Of a DNA stretch of 64,000 nucleotides, positions 9,980 through 17,033 are shown piece by piece. A model generated the notes under the pieces. The model ran no database searches. It saw nothing but the letters and a program-made list of their open reading frames with translations, and was not told where the DNA came from. How positions within the stretch are numbered: the stretch's first letter is position 1; the number at the start of each line of letters is the position of its first letter. Origin of the DNA: Candidatus Krumholzibacteriota bacterium (GTDB taxonomy: Bacteria; Krumholzibacteriota; Krumholzibacteriia; Krumholzibacteriales; Krumholzibacteriaceae); contig JAFGCX010000008.1 of the NCBI GenBank assembly GCA_016932415.1, positions 22,291 to 86,290 of the forward strand. Reading direction: 5' to 3'. The position numbers and the translations under genes are program-made.

Positions 9980-10605
9980 TGTCCCGATCGACCCGGACCT
10001 CTTTCATCGATCTCACCGCATTCGATGAGATCAGGAAGAGACCTCCAGTCAGATTTCTGGCGGGAGTCGATGAGGCGGGAAGAGGAGCGCTCGCCGGTCC
10101 CGTAGTCGCTGCCGCTGTCATATGCGATCCGTGTGATGAGCTTTCGCGGGTACGCGATAGCAAGCTGTTATCGGAAAAGACGAGGGAAGAACTCTTCGAC
10201 GAGATAAGGACAAGAGCTGTCGCCTGTTCGGTCGGGATCATCGGCCCGATGGAGATCGACAGGATAAATATCCTGCAGGCTACTTTAAAGGCTATGCGGA
10301 TAGCAGTCGAGAACCTGCCGCTAGTGCCCTGCCATGTGATAATAGACGGATGTCAGATTCCACGCATAGATTGCAGTACAGAGGCTGTCGCGGGTGCTGA
10401 TAACAAGAGTTTTTCAGTCGCAGCCGCGTCAATTATCGCCAAAGTCACCAGAGACAGGATATTAAGAGAAAAAGAAGAGGAATTTCCCGGATACGATTTT
10501 TCCAGAAACAAGGGATATGGAACAAAGAGTCATCTCGAAGCGATAGCACTCAGGGGCAGGACAGCCATACATAGAAGGAGTTTCAGGACAAAAGTGGATC
10601 TGTGA
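9979..10605 (+). CDS. rnhB: Ribonuclease HII
   Basis: RNase HII nicks RNA-DNA hybrids and removes misincorporated ribonucleotides. Catalytic acidic residues are visible in GVDEAGRGALAGPVV, IIDGCQ and the ADNKSFSVAAASIIAKVTRD segment. The 208-residue length is typical. It overlaps rplS by one base and yraN follows at once, the widespread rplS-rnhB-yraN order. Confidence 0.95.
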   Translation: MSRSTRTSFIDLTAFDEIRKRPPVRFLAGVDEAGRGALAGPVVAAAVICDPCDELSRVRDSKLLSEKTREELFDEIRTRAVACSVGIIGPMEIDRINILQATLKAMRIAVENLPLVPCHVIIDGCQIPRIDCSTEAVAGADNKSFSVAAASIIAKVTRDRILREKEEEFPGYDFSRNKGYGTKSHLEAIALRGRTAIHRRSFRTKVDL

Positions 10606-10619
10606 CGGGAGGAGTGGAT

Positions 10620-10985
10620 GTGAAGGGGAACCAGGTCTGCGGCGCGGCGGGGGAAAGAATAGCCGGCGAATATCTCGAATTGATCGGATACAGGATCATA
10701 GAGAAGAATTTCAGAACGGGACATCTCGAGATCGACATAATCGCGTCAGATGACGACTGTATCGTATTCGTCGAGGTCAAGACGAGGAAAAGCGACAGAT
10801 TCGGCGAAGCATACGATTCGATAAGCAGGAAAAAGATTTCAAATATACGGAAAGCCGCCTGTAACTATCTGTCAAACAGGGAAGATAAGGCTTTTTTCCA
10901 CCAGGTCCGGATCGATGTAGTGGCAATAGATCTTTCGGCAGTAAAGGGAAGACTGCTTTTAAGGCATCTGAAAGGGGTCTCTTAG
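10620..10985 (+). CDS. YraN/UPF0102 family nuclease-fold protein
   Basis: About 121 residues with the PD-(D/E)xK nuclease-like core of the UPF0102 family: GxxGExxAGEYLE, then GHLEIDIIASD and FVEVKTRKSDRFG. Function is unproven in the family; a role in DNA processing is suspected. GTG 10620 is preferred because GGGAGGAG ends 5 bases upstream; in-frame GTG codons at 10602 and 10614 would add a few residues. Confidence 0.88.
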   Translation: MKGNQVCGAAGERIAGEYLELIGYRIIEKNFRTGHLEIDIIASDDDCIVFVEVKTRKSDRFGEAYDSISRKKISNIRKAACNYLSNREDKAFFHQVRIDVVAIDLSAVKGRLLLRHLKGVS

Positions 10986-10993
10986 AAAAATAC

Positions 10994-11022
10994 TTGATTT
11001 GACTCTGTTTTACGTCTATTTT
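10994..11022 (+). promoter_or_regulatory. Possible promoter for the 11062 lipoprotein
   Basis: TTGATT (10994-10999) and TATTTT (11017-11022) are 17 bases apart in an AT-rich gap before the lipoprotein gene. An overlapping TTGACT at 10999 offers an alternative -35. Match is moderate. Confidence 0.35.
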
Positions 11023-11061
11023 ACAGATACGTTAAGATTTGATTTTTAAGGAGGGTTAAGG

Positions 11062-11694
11062 GTGTCTGACAAGAAAAAGTGCATTTCTATTGCGTTGTTG
11101 CTGCTGTTTATCTTCTCCGGTTGCAAGGTAGTAGAGACCCAGCTAAAGGATCTCTCTCTTGAGGAAATGGACGCGCTGGAAGAAAAATATATCGGAAAGA
11201 CCGCCTGGACCAGGTCGCTTTTGATAAATATTGAGAACAATACCCGTACGGAACAACGCGAGGTCAGGGTAATCGACAGGGATATCGAAGTAAAAGTAAT
11301 CGCTCTGGATATGCACTGGGGCGGGGCCGTGACAGTAAAGGGTCCCAAAAGAAGTGTAGTAAGACATGCGCTTAATATTGAAAGACCTGTGACAATGGAA
11401 TCGTTCGAAGAGGCTCTCGGCAGGGCTCTCTGGTTCAAGAACCCCGAGTACCGCTACAGGATGGATCTCAGGAAATTCGGCAAGAAAACGGCAAAAGCTA
11501 TAGCGAATCATGAGCTTTACAAGGGGATGCAGATTGATGCCGCTCTCGAATCATGGGGATATCCCGATGACAGAAACACGAGCGAGATCGGCGGTGTAGC
11601 GCAGGAACAGTGGATCTATAAGGATCCTCGTGACAGGACCAAGAAACGCTTTGTTTATTTTCAGGATTCTCTCGTAGCGAGCTGGGACGAGTAA
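11062..11694 (+). CDS. Uncharacterised lipoprotein with BamE/SmpA-like C-terminal motif
   Basis: A 210-residue predicted lipoprotein: basic N-terminus, hydrophobic stretch and lipobox FSGC with Cys near residue 21. The mature part has no family I recognise firmly. The last 60 residues (KGMQIDAALESWGYPDD, then EQWIYK and FVYFQDSLVASW) resemble the small BamE/SmpA-type fold, in which G-x-P, then E-x-W-x-Y, then F...L recur. It starts at GTG 11062 after AAGGAGG. It is likely periplasmic, on the outer or inner membrane. A strong terminator follows, so it appears monocistronic. Confidence 0.75.
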   Translation: MSDKKKCISIALLLLFIFSGCKVVETQLKDLSLEEMDALEEKYIGKTAWTRSLLINIENNTRTEQREVRVIDRDIEVKVIALDMHWGGAVTVKGPKRSVVRHALNIERPVTMESFEEALGRALWFKNPEYRYRMDLRKFGKKTAKAIANHELYKGMQIDAALESWGYPDDRNTSEIGGVAQEQWIYKDPRDRTKKRFVYFQDSLVASWDE

Positions 11695-11726
11695 CCGCGG
11701 ATTCAGAACAGACGCTGTTTGAAAGA

Positions 11727-11770
11727 CAGAAGCCCTTTCCGGGCGGAGGCCGGGAAAGGGCTTCTGTTTG
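11727..11770 (+). terminator. Rho-independent terminator of the lipoprotein gene
   Basis: A near-perfect 16-bp stem (CAGAAGCCCTTTCC / GGAAAGGGCTTCTG, arms about 11727-11742 and 11750-11766) is followed by TTTG TTG, 33 bases after the lipoprotein stop codon. Confidence 0.88.
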
Positions 11771-11779
11771 TTGACTCTA

Positions 11780-11896
11780 AAAAGAAAGCCCCCGTTCTAA
11801 CCGTGGGGGTGGATGACTCTGGAGCAAACTCTGTAAGAGCTGAGCCCGCGGATTTTTCCCAAAATCATTCGCCTCACCAATCTAACAGGAGCTTTC
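11780..11896 (-). ncRNA. Predicted small structured RNA, family unknown
   Basis: On the minus strand a perfect sigma-70 promoter is followed by about 117 bases without a convincing ORF, ending in a CCCCC/GGGGG hairpin (11805-11809 with 11789-11793) and a U-rich tail at 11780-11787. Predicted internal hairpins include GAUUUU-GGGA-AAAAUC with a GNRA loop and CUCU-UAC-AGAG. The 5' end GAAAGCUCC can also pair with the 3' end GGGGGCUUUC, which would compete with the terminator hairpin or close the molecule into a rod. Size and promoter strength suit a housekeeping RNA such as a 6S-like species, but I see no signature of 6S, 4.5S, tmRNA or a known riboswitch. Confidence 0.65.
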
Positions 11897-11902
11897 ATTT
11901 AT

Positions 11903-11931
11903 ATTATATACCTAATCTAATTACGTGTCAA
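11903..11931 (-). promoter_or_regulatory. Perfect consensus sigma-70 promoter for the small RNA
   Basis: Reading the minus strand, TTGACA (11931-11926), a 17-base spacer and TATAAT (11908-11903) match consensus at all 12 positions. Predicted transcription start is near 11896. Confidence 0.85.
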
Positions 11932-12051
11932 TGACGTGAATGGGATTATATCTTTGGGCGGATGTATATATCTTATTTTGTTCACACTTAGGCTTTTATA
12001 TTATTTATGAAGAATCCGGTAGGCTGTTTGAGCGTCCGAACTTCTATTCAG

Positions 12052-13761
12052 CTAATTTCTTTTAAAAAGCGACGTTCGGTATCTTTTATGTTTCCTGGAG
12101 AAGTAATCATCGGTCAGTTTTTTCACCACCCCGGAAAGGGCGGCGATCGCTATAAGGTTCGGGATAGCCATAAGTCCGAGCGCGGCGTCGCCGAATCCCC
12201 AGACGATCTCGAGAGAGAATACGGCGCCGACGAACTGCATGACGCAGAAAACGAACCTGTAAGGCATTATAGCGGATGGTCCCAGAAGGTATTCGATGCT
12301 TCTGTCTCCGTAATACGACCAGGAGATTGCTGTCGAAAGAGCGAAAAGGAAGACGGCGATAGTAACGATATAGTTACCCCAGCTTCCCAGTGGAGAGAGG
12401 CCCGTTCCGAAAGCCCAGGCGGTCAATGGTGAACCGTTCTGAAGAAAGAGGCCCTGGAGGCGAATATCGGCAGCGGGGACAGGATCGCCATATCTGTCGG
12501 CAAAAGCTGTCGAGCCATCATCAGCCACGATGATCGAACCGGTAAAAGGATCGTCCCCGTGCAGCAGCACCGCGGAGTCGACAAGGCTGTGGTTTCTGAC
12601 AAAATTTATATCCGGCGTTTCTCCTTTTGTTACGGGAAAGATACCGGCCTTTTCTATCTCCCCCGTTATCTTCCCGTTTTCTCCCACTACACCCGATGCC
12701 TCGACCAGGTGGATCTCCGCCTGCTTGTCGAAAAGTACAGACTCGAACTTCTTATCTTTCCATACACCGACTGTTATGATGACCAGCCCGGTGAGAGTAC
12801 AGATCAGGAGAGTGTCGATATACGGACCGACCATGGCGACCAGCCCCTCCCGTACCGGTTCATCGGTCCTGGCAGCGGCATGCGCAATCGGAGCGCTGCC
12901 CTGTCCCGCTTCGTTCGAAAATATGCCCCGCCTCACTCCCCAGAGAAGCATGAACATGAAGGACGACCCGACAAATCCGCCGGCGCCCGCTCTAGCCGTG
13001 AAAGCGTCGGCGAATATAGCCCCGAACGCTCCGGGAAGTTTCGAAGCGTGCAGCAGAAGGACCGTAAGGGCGCCCACAAAATATATGATCGACATTATCG
13101 GTACGAGCCTGCTCGTGACCTTTCCGATCCTTTTGATCCCTCCGATTATGACCATGCCGACCAGAGATGCCAGTACCAGTCCGGTTATCCATGTCGGGAT
13201 GCTGAATTCGCTTTTGAACGAATCGGCCACTGTAAAGGCCTGCACCGCGTTGCCGCTGCCAAATGATGATATGACGGCGCATATGGCAAAGATCACGGCG
13301 AGGAATTTCCAATTCCTTCCCATTCCTTTTTCTATGTAATACATCGGTCCGCCCGAGACAGTCCCGTCATCATGGATCCTTCTGAAATGAGTGCTCAAGG
13401 TGCATTCGACGAATTTCGACGCGGTACCCAGGATGGCTGTCACCCACATCCAGAACATCGCTCCCGGGCCTCCATAATGGATCGCGATCGCCACGCCTGA
13501 TATGTTTCCGATCCCGATCGTGGCGGAAAGAGCCGAAGTGAGAGCCTGGAAATGGCTGATCTCTCCACTGTCGCGAGGATCGTCATAATATCCCGATATC
13601 ACGGCAAGGCTGTGGGAGACTTTTCGAAGCTGAATGAACCTCATCCTGATCGTAAGGAATATGCCGACGCCGAGAAGAAGGACGATGAAATAGGGCATCG
13701 CTTCGGGGAATTCCCAGATATACTTGACGGCGGTATCGACTACGTTTTTTATCGAATCCAT
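12052..13761 (-). CDS. Sodium:alanine/glycine symporter (AGCS family) with extracytoplasmic insertion
   Basis: An inner-membrane Na+-coupled amino-acid importer of the AlsT/DagA family. Family signatures are clear: ALSATIGIGNISGVA, GGPGAMFWMW, GGPMYYIEKG and IFSNEAGQGSAP. About 10-11 membrane segments are predicted. At 569 aa it is longer than the usual 450-490; the extra material is a hydrophilic insert at about residues 335-445, between two late membrane segments and probably on one face of the membrane. ATG has GGGAG 6-7 bases upstream. Another Na+ symporter gene lies directly upstream on the same strand of this region. Confidence 0.9.
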   Translation of the reverse strand: MDSIKNVVDTAVKYIWEFPEAMPYFIVLLLGVGIFLTIRMRFIQLRKVSHSLAVISGYYDDPRDSGEISHFQALTSALSATIGIGNISGVAIAIHYGGPGAMFWMWVTAILGTASKFVECTLSTHFRRIHDDGTVSGGPMYYIEKGMGRNWKFLAVIFAICAVISSFGSGNAVQAFTVADSFKSEFSIPTWITGLVLASLVGMVIIGGIKRIGKVTSRLVPIMSIIYFVGALTVLLLHASKLPGAFGAIFADAFTARAGAGGFVGSSFMFMLLWGVRRGIFSNEAGQGSAPIAHAAARTDEPVREGLVAMVGPYIDTLLICTLTGLVIITVGVWKDKKFESVLFDKQAEIHLVEASGVVGENGKITGEIEKAGIFPVTKGETPDINFVRNHSLVDSAVLLHGDDPFTGSIIVADDGSTAFADRYGDPVPAADIRLQGLFLQNGSPLTAWAFGTGLSPLGSWGNYIVTIAVFLFALSTAISWSYYGDRSIEYLLGPSAIMPYRFVFCVMQFVGAVFSLEIVWGFGDAALGLMAIPNLIAIAALSGVVKKLTDDYFSRKHKRYRTSLFKRN

Positions 13762-13813
13762 TGATTACTCCCGTTTATCAGAGTGCTTTAGCCGACATTG
13801 AAGATTTTTACTC

Positions 13814-15163
13814 TCATGCCCCTTTTTTAAATATGAAAATGAGTACGATAAGGATAACCACGGGGCAAAAGAATCTCAGCAGGAAAAAGAGGACAGGAGC
13901 GATCCGGTCGAATCCCGGATACCCCAGCCTGAGCTCCCTTGACGATGACTCCCTCTTCCATACCCAGCCTGTAAAGACCGCGATGAACAGAGCTCCCACA
14001 CCAAGCATTATGTTGCCGAATAACCAGTCCATAAACCCGAGAAATGATGTTCCCAGTCCGGGGAGATCGACCAGCCAGGGAACCATTCCTTCCTGCGAGA
14101 GGACAGAAGGGAGGCCCAGGACGAATGTCGCGGCGGCGACCACCCATACGACATTACGCCGGAGCCAGTGTTTTTCATCTACCAGGTATGATGTCACGAC
14201 CTCAAGAAGCGAGATCGTCGAGGTCAGAGCGGCGATCGAAAGGAGAATGAAAAAGAACGCTCCCACCAGCCTGCCGCCGGGGATCAGTCCGAATATCTCG
14301 GGCAGGACCTTGAAGACCAGTCCCGGTCCCGCGTCCGGGCTCATATTCATGGCGAATATCGCGGGAAAGATCAGAAGACCAGCCATGACCGCTATAAGCG
14401 TGTCGAAGAAGACGACGTAGCATCCTGATATGACGAGGTTGTCTTCCCTGTTGAGGTAACTTCCGTACGTGATCATAGCTCCCATACCGAGAGAGAGTGA
14501 AAAGAAGGCCTGTCCAAGGGCAGCCAGGACGGTATTGCCCGTTACCTTGCTGAAATCCGGCCTGAAGTAAAAAGCGAGGCCTTTTCCCGCCCCTTCCAGG
14601 GTGACCGATCTGATAATAAGGATTATCATCAGCACCAGAAGGGTCGGCATCAGTATCTTTGCCCATCTTTCTATCCCGTTTTTTACCCCTCCGTGGACGA
14701 CAAGCACCGTAATGACTATGAAAGCGATAAAGAGCGGTATGGAAACAAAGGGATTCGACGTGAAAGCCTCGTAGGTAGAACTGTTTCCTGAAAGGGATTT
14801 TCCAATATATCCGACTGTATAGCCAGCAAGGACGGAATAGTACGAAAGAATACATAGTCCGGTTATTACACCCATGTATCCGATCAGTTTCCAGGGACTT
14901 CCCGGCCGGATAGTCTCGAATGCTCCGACAGGGTTGCGGCGGCTGAATCTACCGATCGTCAGTTCGGCGACCATGATCGGTAACCCGAGAAGAACAATAC
15001 ATATAAGGTAGAGAATGAGAAAGGCCCCGCCGCCATTTTCGCCGGTCGTATATGGGAATCTCCATATATTCCCCAACCCGATCGCCGAACCTGCCGCCGC
15101 GAGGATAAAACCGAATCTGGAACTCCAGAGACCGCGTGCTTCTGCGTTGTTATCTGGTATCAA
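13814..15163 (-). CDS. Neurotransmitter:sodium symporter (NSS/SNF) family transporter
   Basis: A 449-residue LeuT-fold Na+-dependent amino-acid transporter. The N-terminus carries the family signature SRFGFILAAAGSAIGLGNIWRF split around the unwound TM1, followed by NGGGAFLILYL; about 12 membrane segments are predicted. It starts at TTG 15163 with GGGAGGA 8 bases upstream. The 52-base gap to the AGCS gene suggests the two symporters are co-transcribed. Substrate cannot be read from the sequence; in bacteria this family often carries tryptophan, tyrosine or leucine. Confidence 0.9.
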   Translation of the reverse strand: MIPDNNAEARGLWSSRFGFILAAAGSAIGLGNIWRFPYTTGENGGGAFLILYLICIVLLGLPIMVAELTIGRFSRRNPVGAFETIRPGSPWKLIGYMGVITGLCILSYYSVLAGYTVGYIGKSLSGNSSTYEAFTSNPFVSIPLFIAFIVITVLVVHGGVKNGIERWAKILMPTLLVLMIILIIRSVTLEGAGKGLAFYFRPDFSKVTGNTVLAALGQAFFSLSLGMGAMITYGSYLNREDNLVISGCYVVFFDTLIAVMAGLLIFPAIFAMNMSPDAGPGLVFKVLPEIFGLIPGGRLVGAFFFILLSIAALTSTISLLEVVTSYLVDEKHWLRRNVVWVVAAATFVLGLPSVLSQEGMVPWLVDLPGLGTSFLGFMDWLFGNIMLGVGALFIAVFTGWVWKRESSSRELRLGYPGFDRIAPVLFFLLRFFCPVVILIVLIFIFKKGA

Positions 15164-15305
15164 AATCGATTCCTCCCGAGAATACGTCTATTCAGGCTTA
15201 TCGTCAGAAAGATATATTTTAAGGAACAACCTACCCTAAATTATCTTCTGCTGGCAAGGATTTTCATAGGGACCCAGGATTCAAGGGAAAAACTCTCTCT
15301 CTTCA

Positions 15306-16268
15306 CTATCGCTTTTGTCCGGAAGCGACGGTCTTCCTGATCCGCTGTCCGGTCTGGGAGAGGTACAATCCGGCAAGGAGTACCAGGCTACCCGCGGCAA
15401 AGAGTATCGTGACCTCTTCATCGAAAAAGAAGTATCCCGACAGCGCCGCCAGAGGCGGGTTGAGATAAATAAATGATGAGACTGAAGTAGCGCTCAGGCG
15501 GGTAAGGGCGAAATTCCATATCCAGAAACCCGCGAGAGTGCAGAGAAGAGTAAGGTAGGCAAGGGCGATCCAGTGCGACACCTCCATTAAAGCGATCTTC
15601 TCGAGAAAATCAGAGTCGAGAAGAACAAGAAACGGAAGGGTGCCTATGAGGGATGAAAGGCAGGTGATCGTAAAGGGAGAACTTTTTTCCGCCAGGCTCT
15701 TGCTTATTATAGTGTAAATGGACCAGCATAGAGGAGCAAGAGCCGTGATCAGCGCGTAACGCAGGTCGGCGCGCAAGATACCGGTAACAGCTCCCATCCC
15801 GATCTTTCCGTAATCGATCACGATATAAAGCCCGGCGAACGCGATGATAATGCCCAGCACCGTTTTCAGGGTCACTTTTTCCCTGAGAAAGATCACGGCC
15901 AGTATCAGAGTAAAAAGAGGAGCGAGGGTCGTGATAAGAGCGGCCGCACCCGGTTTGATCTCCGCCTGACCGGTATAGAGGAAATAATTGTAACCGGCGA
16001 CTCCCGTCAGACCCATCAGAATCAGTTTGAGAAAGGAGTTCTTCAGGGCGCGGACCGACTCTCTTCGCCTCGCGGAACTGGTTGACAGATAGACGATTAT
16101 AAACAGGGCAAATGGAAGAAATCTCGCCAGGACCAGTTCGCTCGCTGAAAATATCTCCCTGAGGTGCCTTATCGCCGTAAAAGAATTCGACCAGATGACA
16201 AAGAGAAGTACCATCAATCCTCTTACAGCAGCAACAGGCAGCAGAGGTCTGGAGGAATTATCAGGCAC
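15306..16268 (-). CDS. EamA/DMT-superfamily transporter
   Basis: A 320-residue inner-membrane protein with ten predicted membrane segments arranged as two EamA repeats (FVIWSNSFTAIRHLRE opens the first, ALITALAPLCWSIYTI the second), including ITTLAPLFTLILAVIFLREK. Such drug/metabolite transporters export amino acids or other small metabolites; the substrate is unknown. It begins at GTG 16268 with AAGG about 9 bases upstream. Its location beside two amino-acid importers and lysine transaminase makes an amino-acid-related role plausible only. Confidence 0.85.
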   Translation of the reverse strand: MPDNSSRPLLPVAAVRGLMVLLFVIWSNSFTAIRHLREIFSASELVLARFLPFALFIIVYLSTSSARRRESVRALKNSFLKLILMGLTGVAGYNYFLYTGQAEIKPGAAALITTLAPLFTLILAVIFLREKVTLKTVLGIIIAFAGLYIVIDYGKIGMGAVTGILRADLRYALITALAPLCWSIYTIISKSLAEKSSPFTITCLSSLIGTLPFLVLLDSDFLEKIALMEVSHWIALAYLTLLCTLAGFWIWNFALTRLSATSVSSFIYLNPPLAALSGYFFFDEEVTILFAAGSLVLLAGLYLSQTGQRIRKTVASGQKR

Positions 16269-16311
16269 TACCGGAAACCTTTCGGAAGAAAAAGAAATTT
16301 TACGCAGTCAC

Positions 16312-16341
16312 TTGAAATGACAGGGCGATGTATGATATAAT
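16312..16341 (+). promoter_or_regulatory. Promoter of the small secreted protein
   Basis: TTGAAA (16312-16317), an 18-base spacer and a perfect TATAAT (16336-16341) lie about 60 bases upstream of the ATG at 16404. Confidence 0.7.
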
Positions 16342-16403
16342 AAACCACAGCAAGGTCGCAAGTACAGCAACATTTGGATACACATCAGGAAAGGGTGAGG
16401 ACG

Positions 16404-16730
16404 ATGTTAAAACGTTTGATCCTGTTCTTGGCACTTGCATCGTTTATAGCCTCAGCAGCTGATGCTGCTGCGGTTTATCGGGGGAAAAAGGGCCGCAGAT
16501 ATCTACGCCACAGTCTCCTGAGTTCGAAGCTGACTGCCGATAAATTAACCACATATAACACATATGGATATCCAGTCCATCGCCTGCGCGTGAATGGATA
16601 CGGAAAGGTCCTTGAGCACTGGACCTATTACGAGATAGGAAAAGAGTTTATTTTCGACGAAGATTCAAAGCTGGTCAAGGTCAACAAATTCTGGCCTGAA
16701 GACAGGAGGGAGAGGTTCCGGCAGAACTAG
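16404..16730 (+). CDS. Small secreted protein with BamE/SmpA-like motif
   Basis: A 108-residue protein with a signal peptide (MLKRLILFLALASFIASAADA, split at Ala-x-Ala) and no lipobox Cys. The mature part holds YGYPVHRLRVNG, then EHWTYYEIGKEFIF and KLVKVNKFW, a pattern like the C-terminal motif of the lipoprotein at 11062. ATG 16404 is chosen because GTGAGGA lies just upstream; an ATG ten codons earlier would precede the signal peptide. Probably periplasmic, function unknown. It has its own promoter and terminator. Confidence 0.65.
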   Translation: MLKRLILFLALASFIASAADAAAVYRGKKGRRYLRHSLLSSKLTADKLTTYNTYGYPVHRLRVNGYGKVLEHWTYYEIGKEFIFDEDSKLVKVNKFWPEDRRERFRQN

Positions 16731-16837
16731 GCCGGTCATATATTTTTTGCGGGAGCGTGAAGTGGTAATCACCTCACCAGGGAAAAGGAGAATGTAAAGG
16801 ATAACTGTCCCATTACTTCTCCATTTCTCTTTTCCGT

Positions 16838-16885
16838 CCGGGTCGGACCCTGTACTGCAGCCGCAGGGGCAGACCCGGTTTTTTT
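16838..16885 (+). terminator. Rho-independent terminator
   Basis: CCGGGTC (16838-16844) pairs with GACCCGG (16872-16878), with an inner CCCTG/CAGGG stem, and a run of seven T follows at 16879-16885. It closes the transcript of the small secreted protein. Confidence 0.85.
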
Positions 16886-16898
16886 ATCTCTGAGCTTT

Positions 16899-16929
16899 CT
16901 GTTTTTCCTGAAAATTTTCAGGAAAACAG
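16899..16929. repeat. 31-bp palindrome abutting the lat promoter
   Basis: Arms CTGTTTTTCCTGAAAA and TTTTCAGGAAAACAG are perfect inverted repeats apart from one extra T in the left arm, with no loop at the centre. It ends one base before the -35 box of the predicted lat promoter, so a regulator operator is a good possibility. The rest of 16731-17033 holds the preceding terminator and this promoter. Confidence 0.7.
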
Positions 16930-16930
16930 A

Positions 16931-16959
16931 TTGAAAATATCCAGTAAAGCTGATATATT
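16931..16959 (+). promoter_or_regulatory. Predicted lat promoter
   Basis: TTGAAA (16931-16936) and TATATT (16954-16959), each five of six to consensus, are 17 bases apart. The start would be near 16966, giving a leader of about 68 bases. Confidence 0.65.
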
Positions 16960-17033
16960 AATGGCGCGGTGATTGATTGCCGATTAGTGTTATAAGTCTT
17001 TGTCCTTATATGAATTATGATTGAGAGGTGTCT

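Noticed and set aside
11821-11850. GGAGCAAACTC on the plus strand, reminiscent of a glycine riboswitch core
   Set aside because: The other conserved parts are missing, no suitable downstream gene exists on that strand, and promoter and terminator signals clearly point to the minus strand.
11719-11934. A 71-codon plus-strand frame across the small RNA region
   Set aside because: It spans a terminator, an opposing terminator and a promoter, has no ribosome site and no similarity I recognise.
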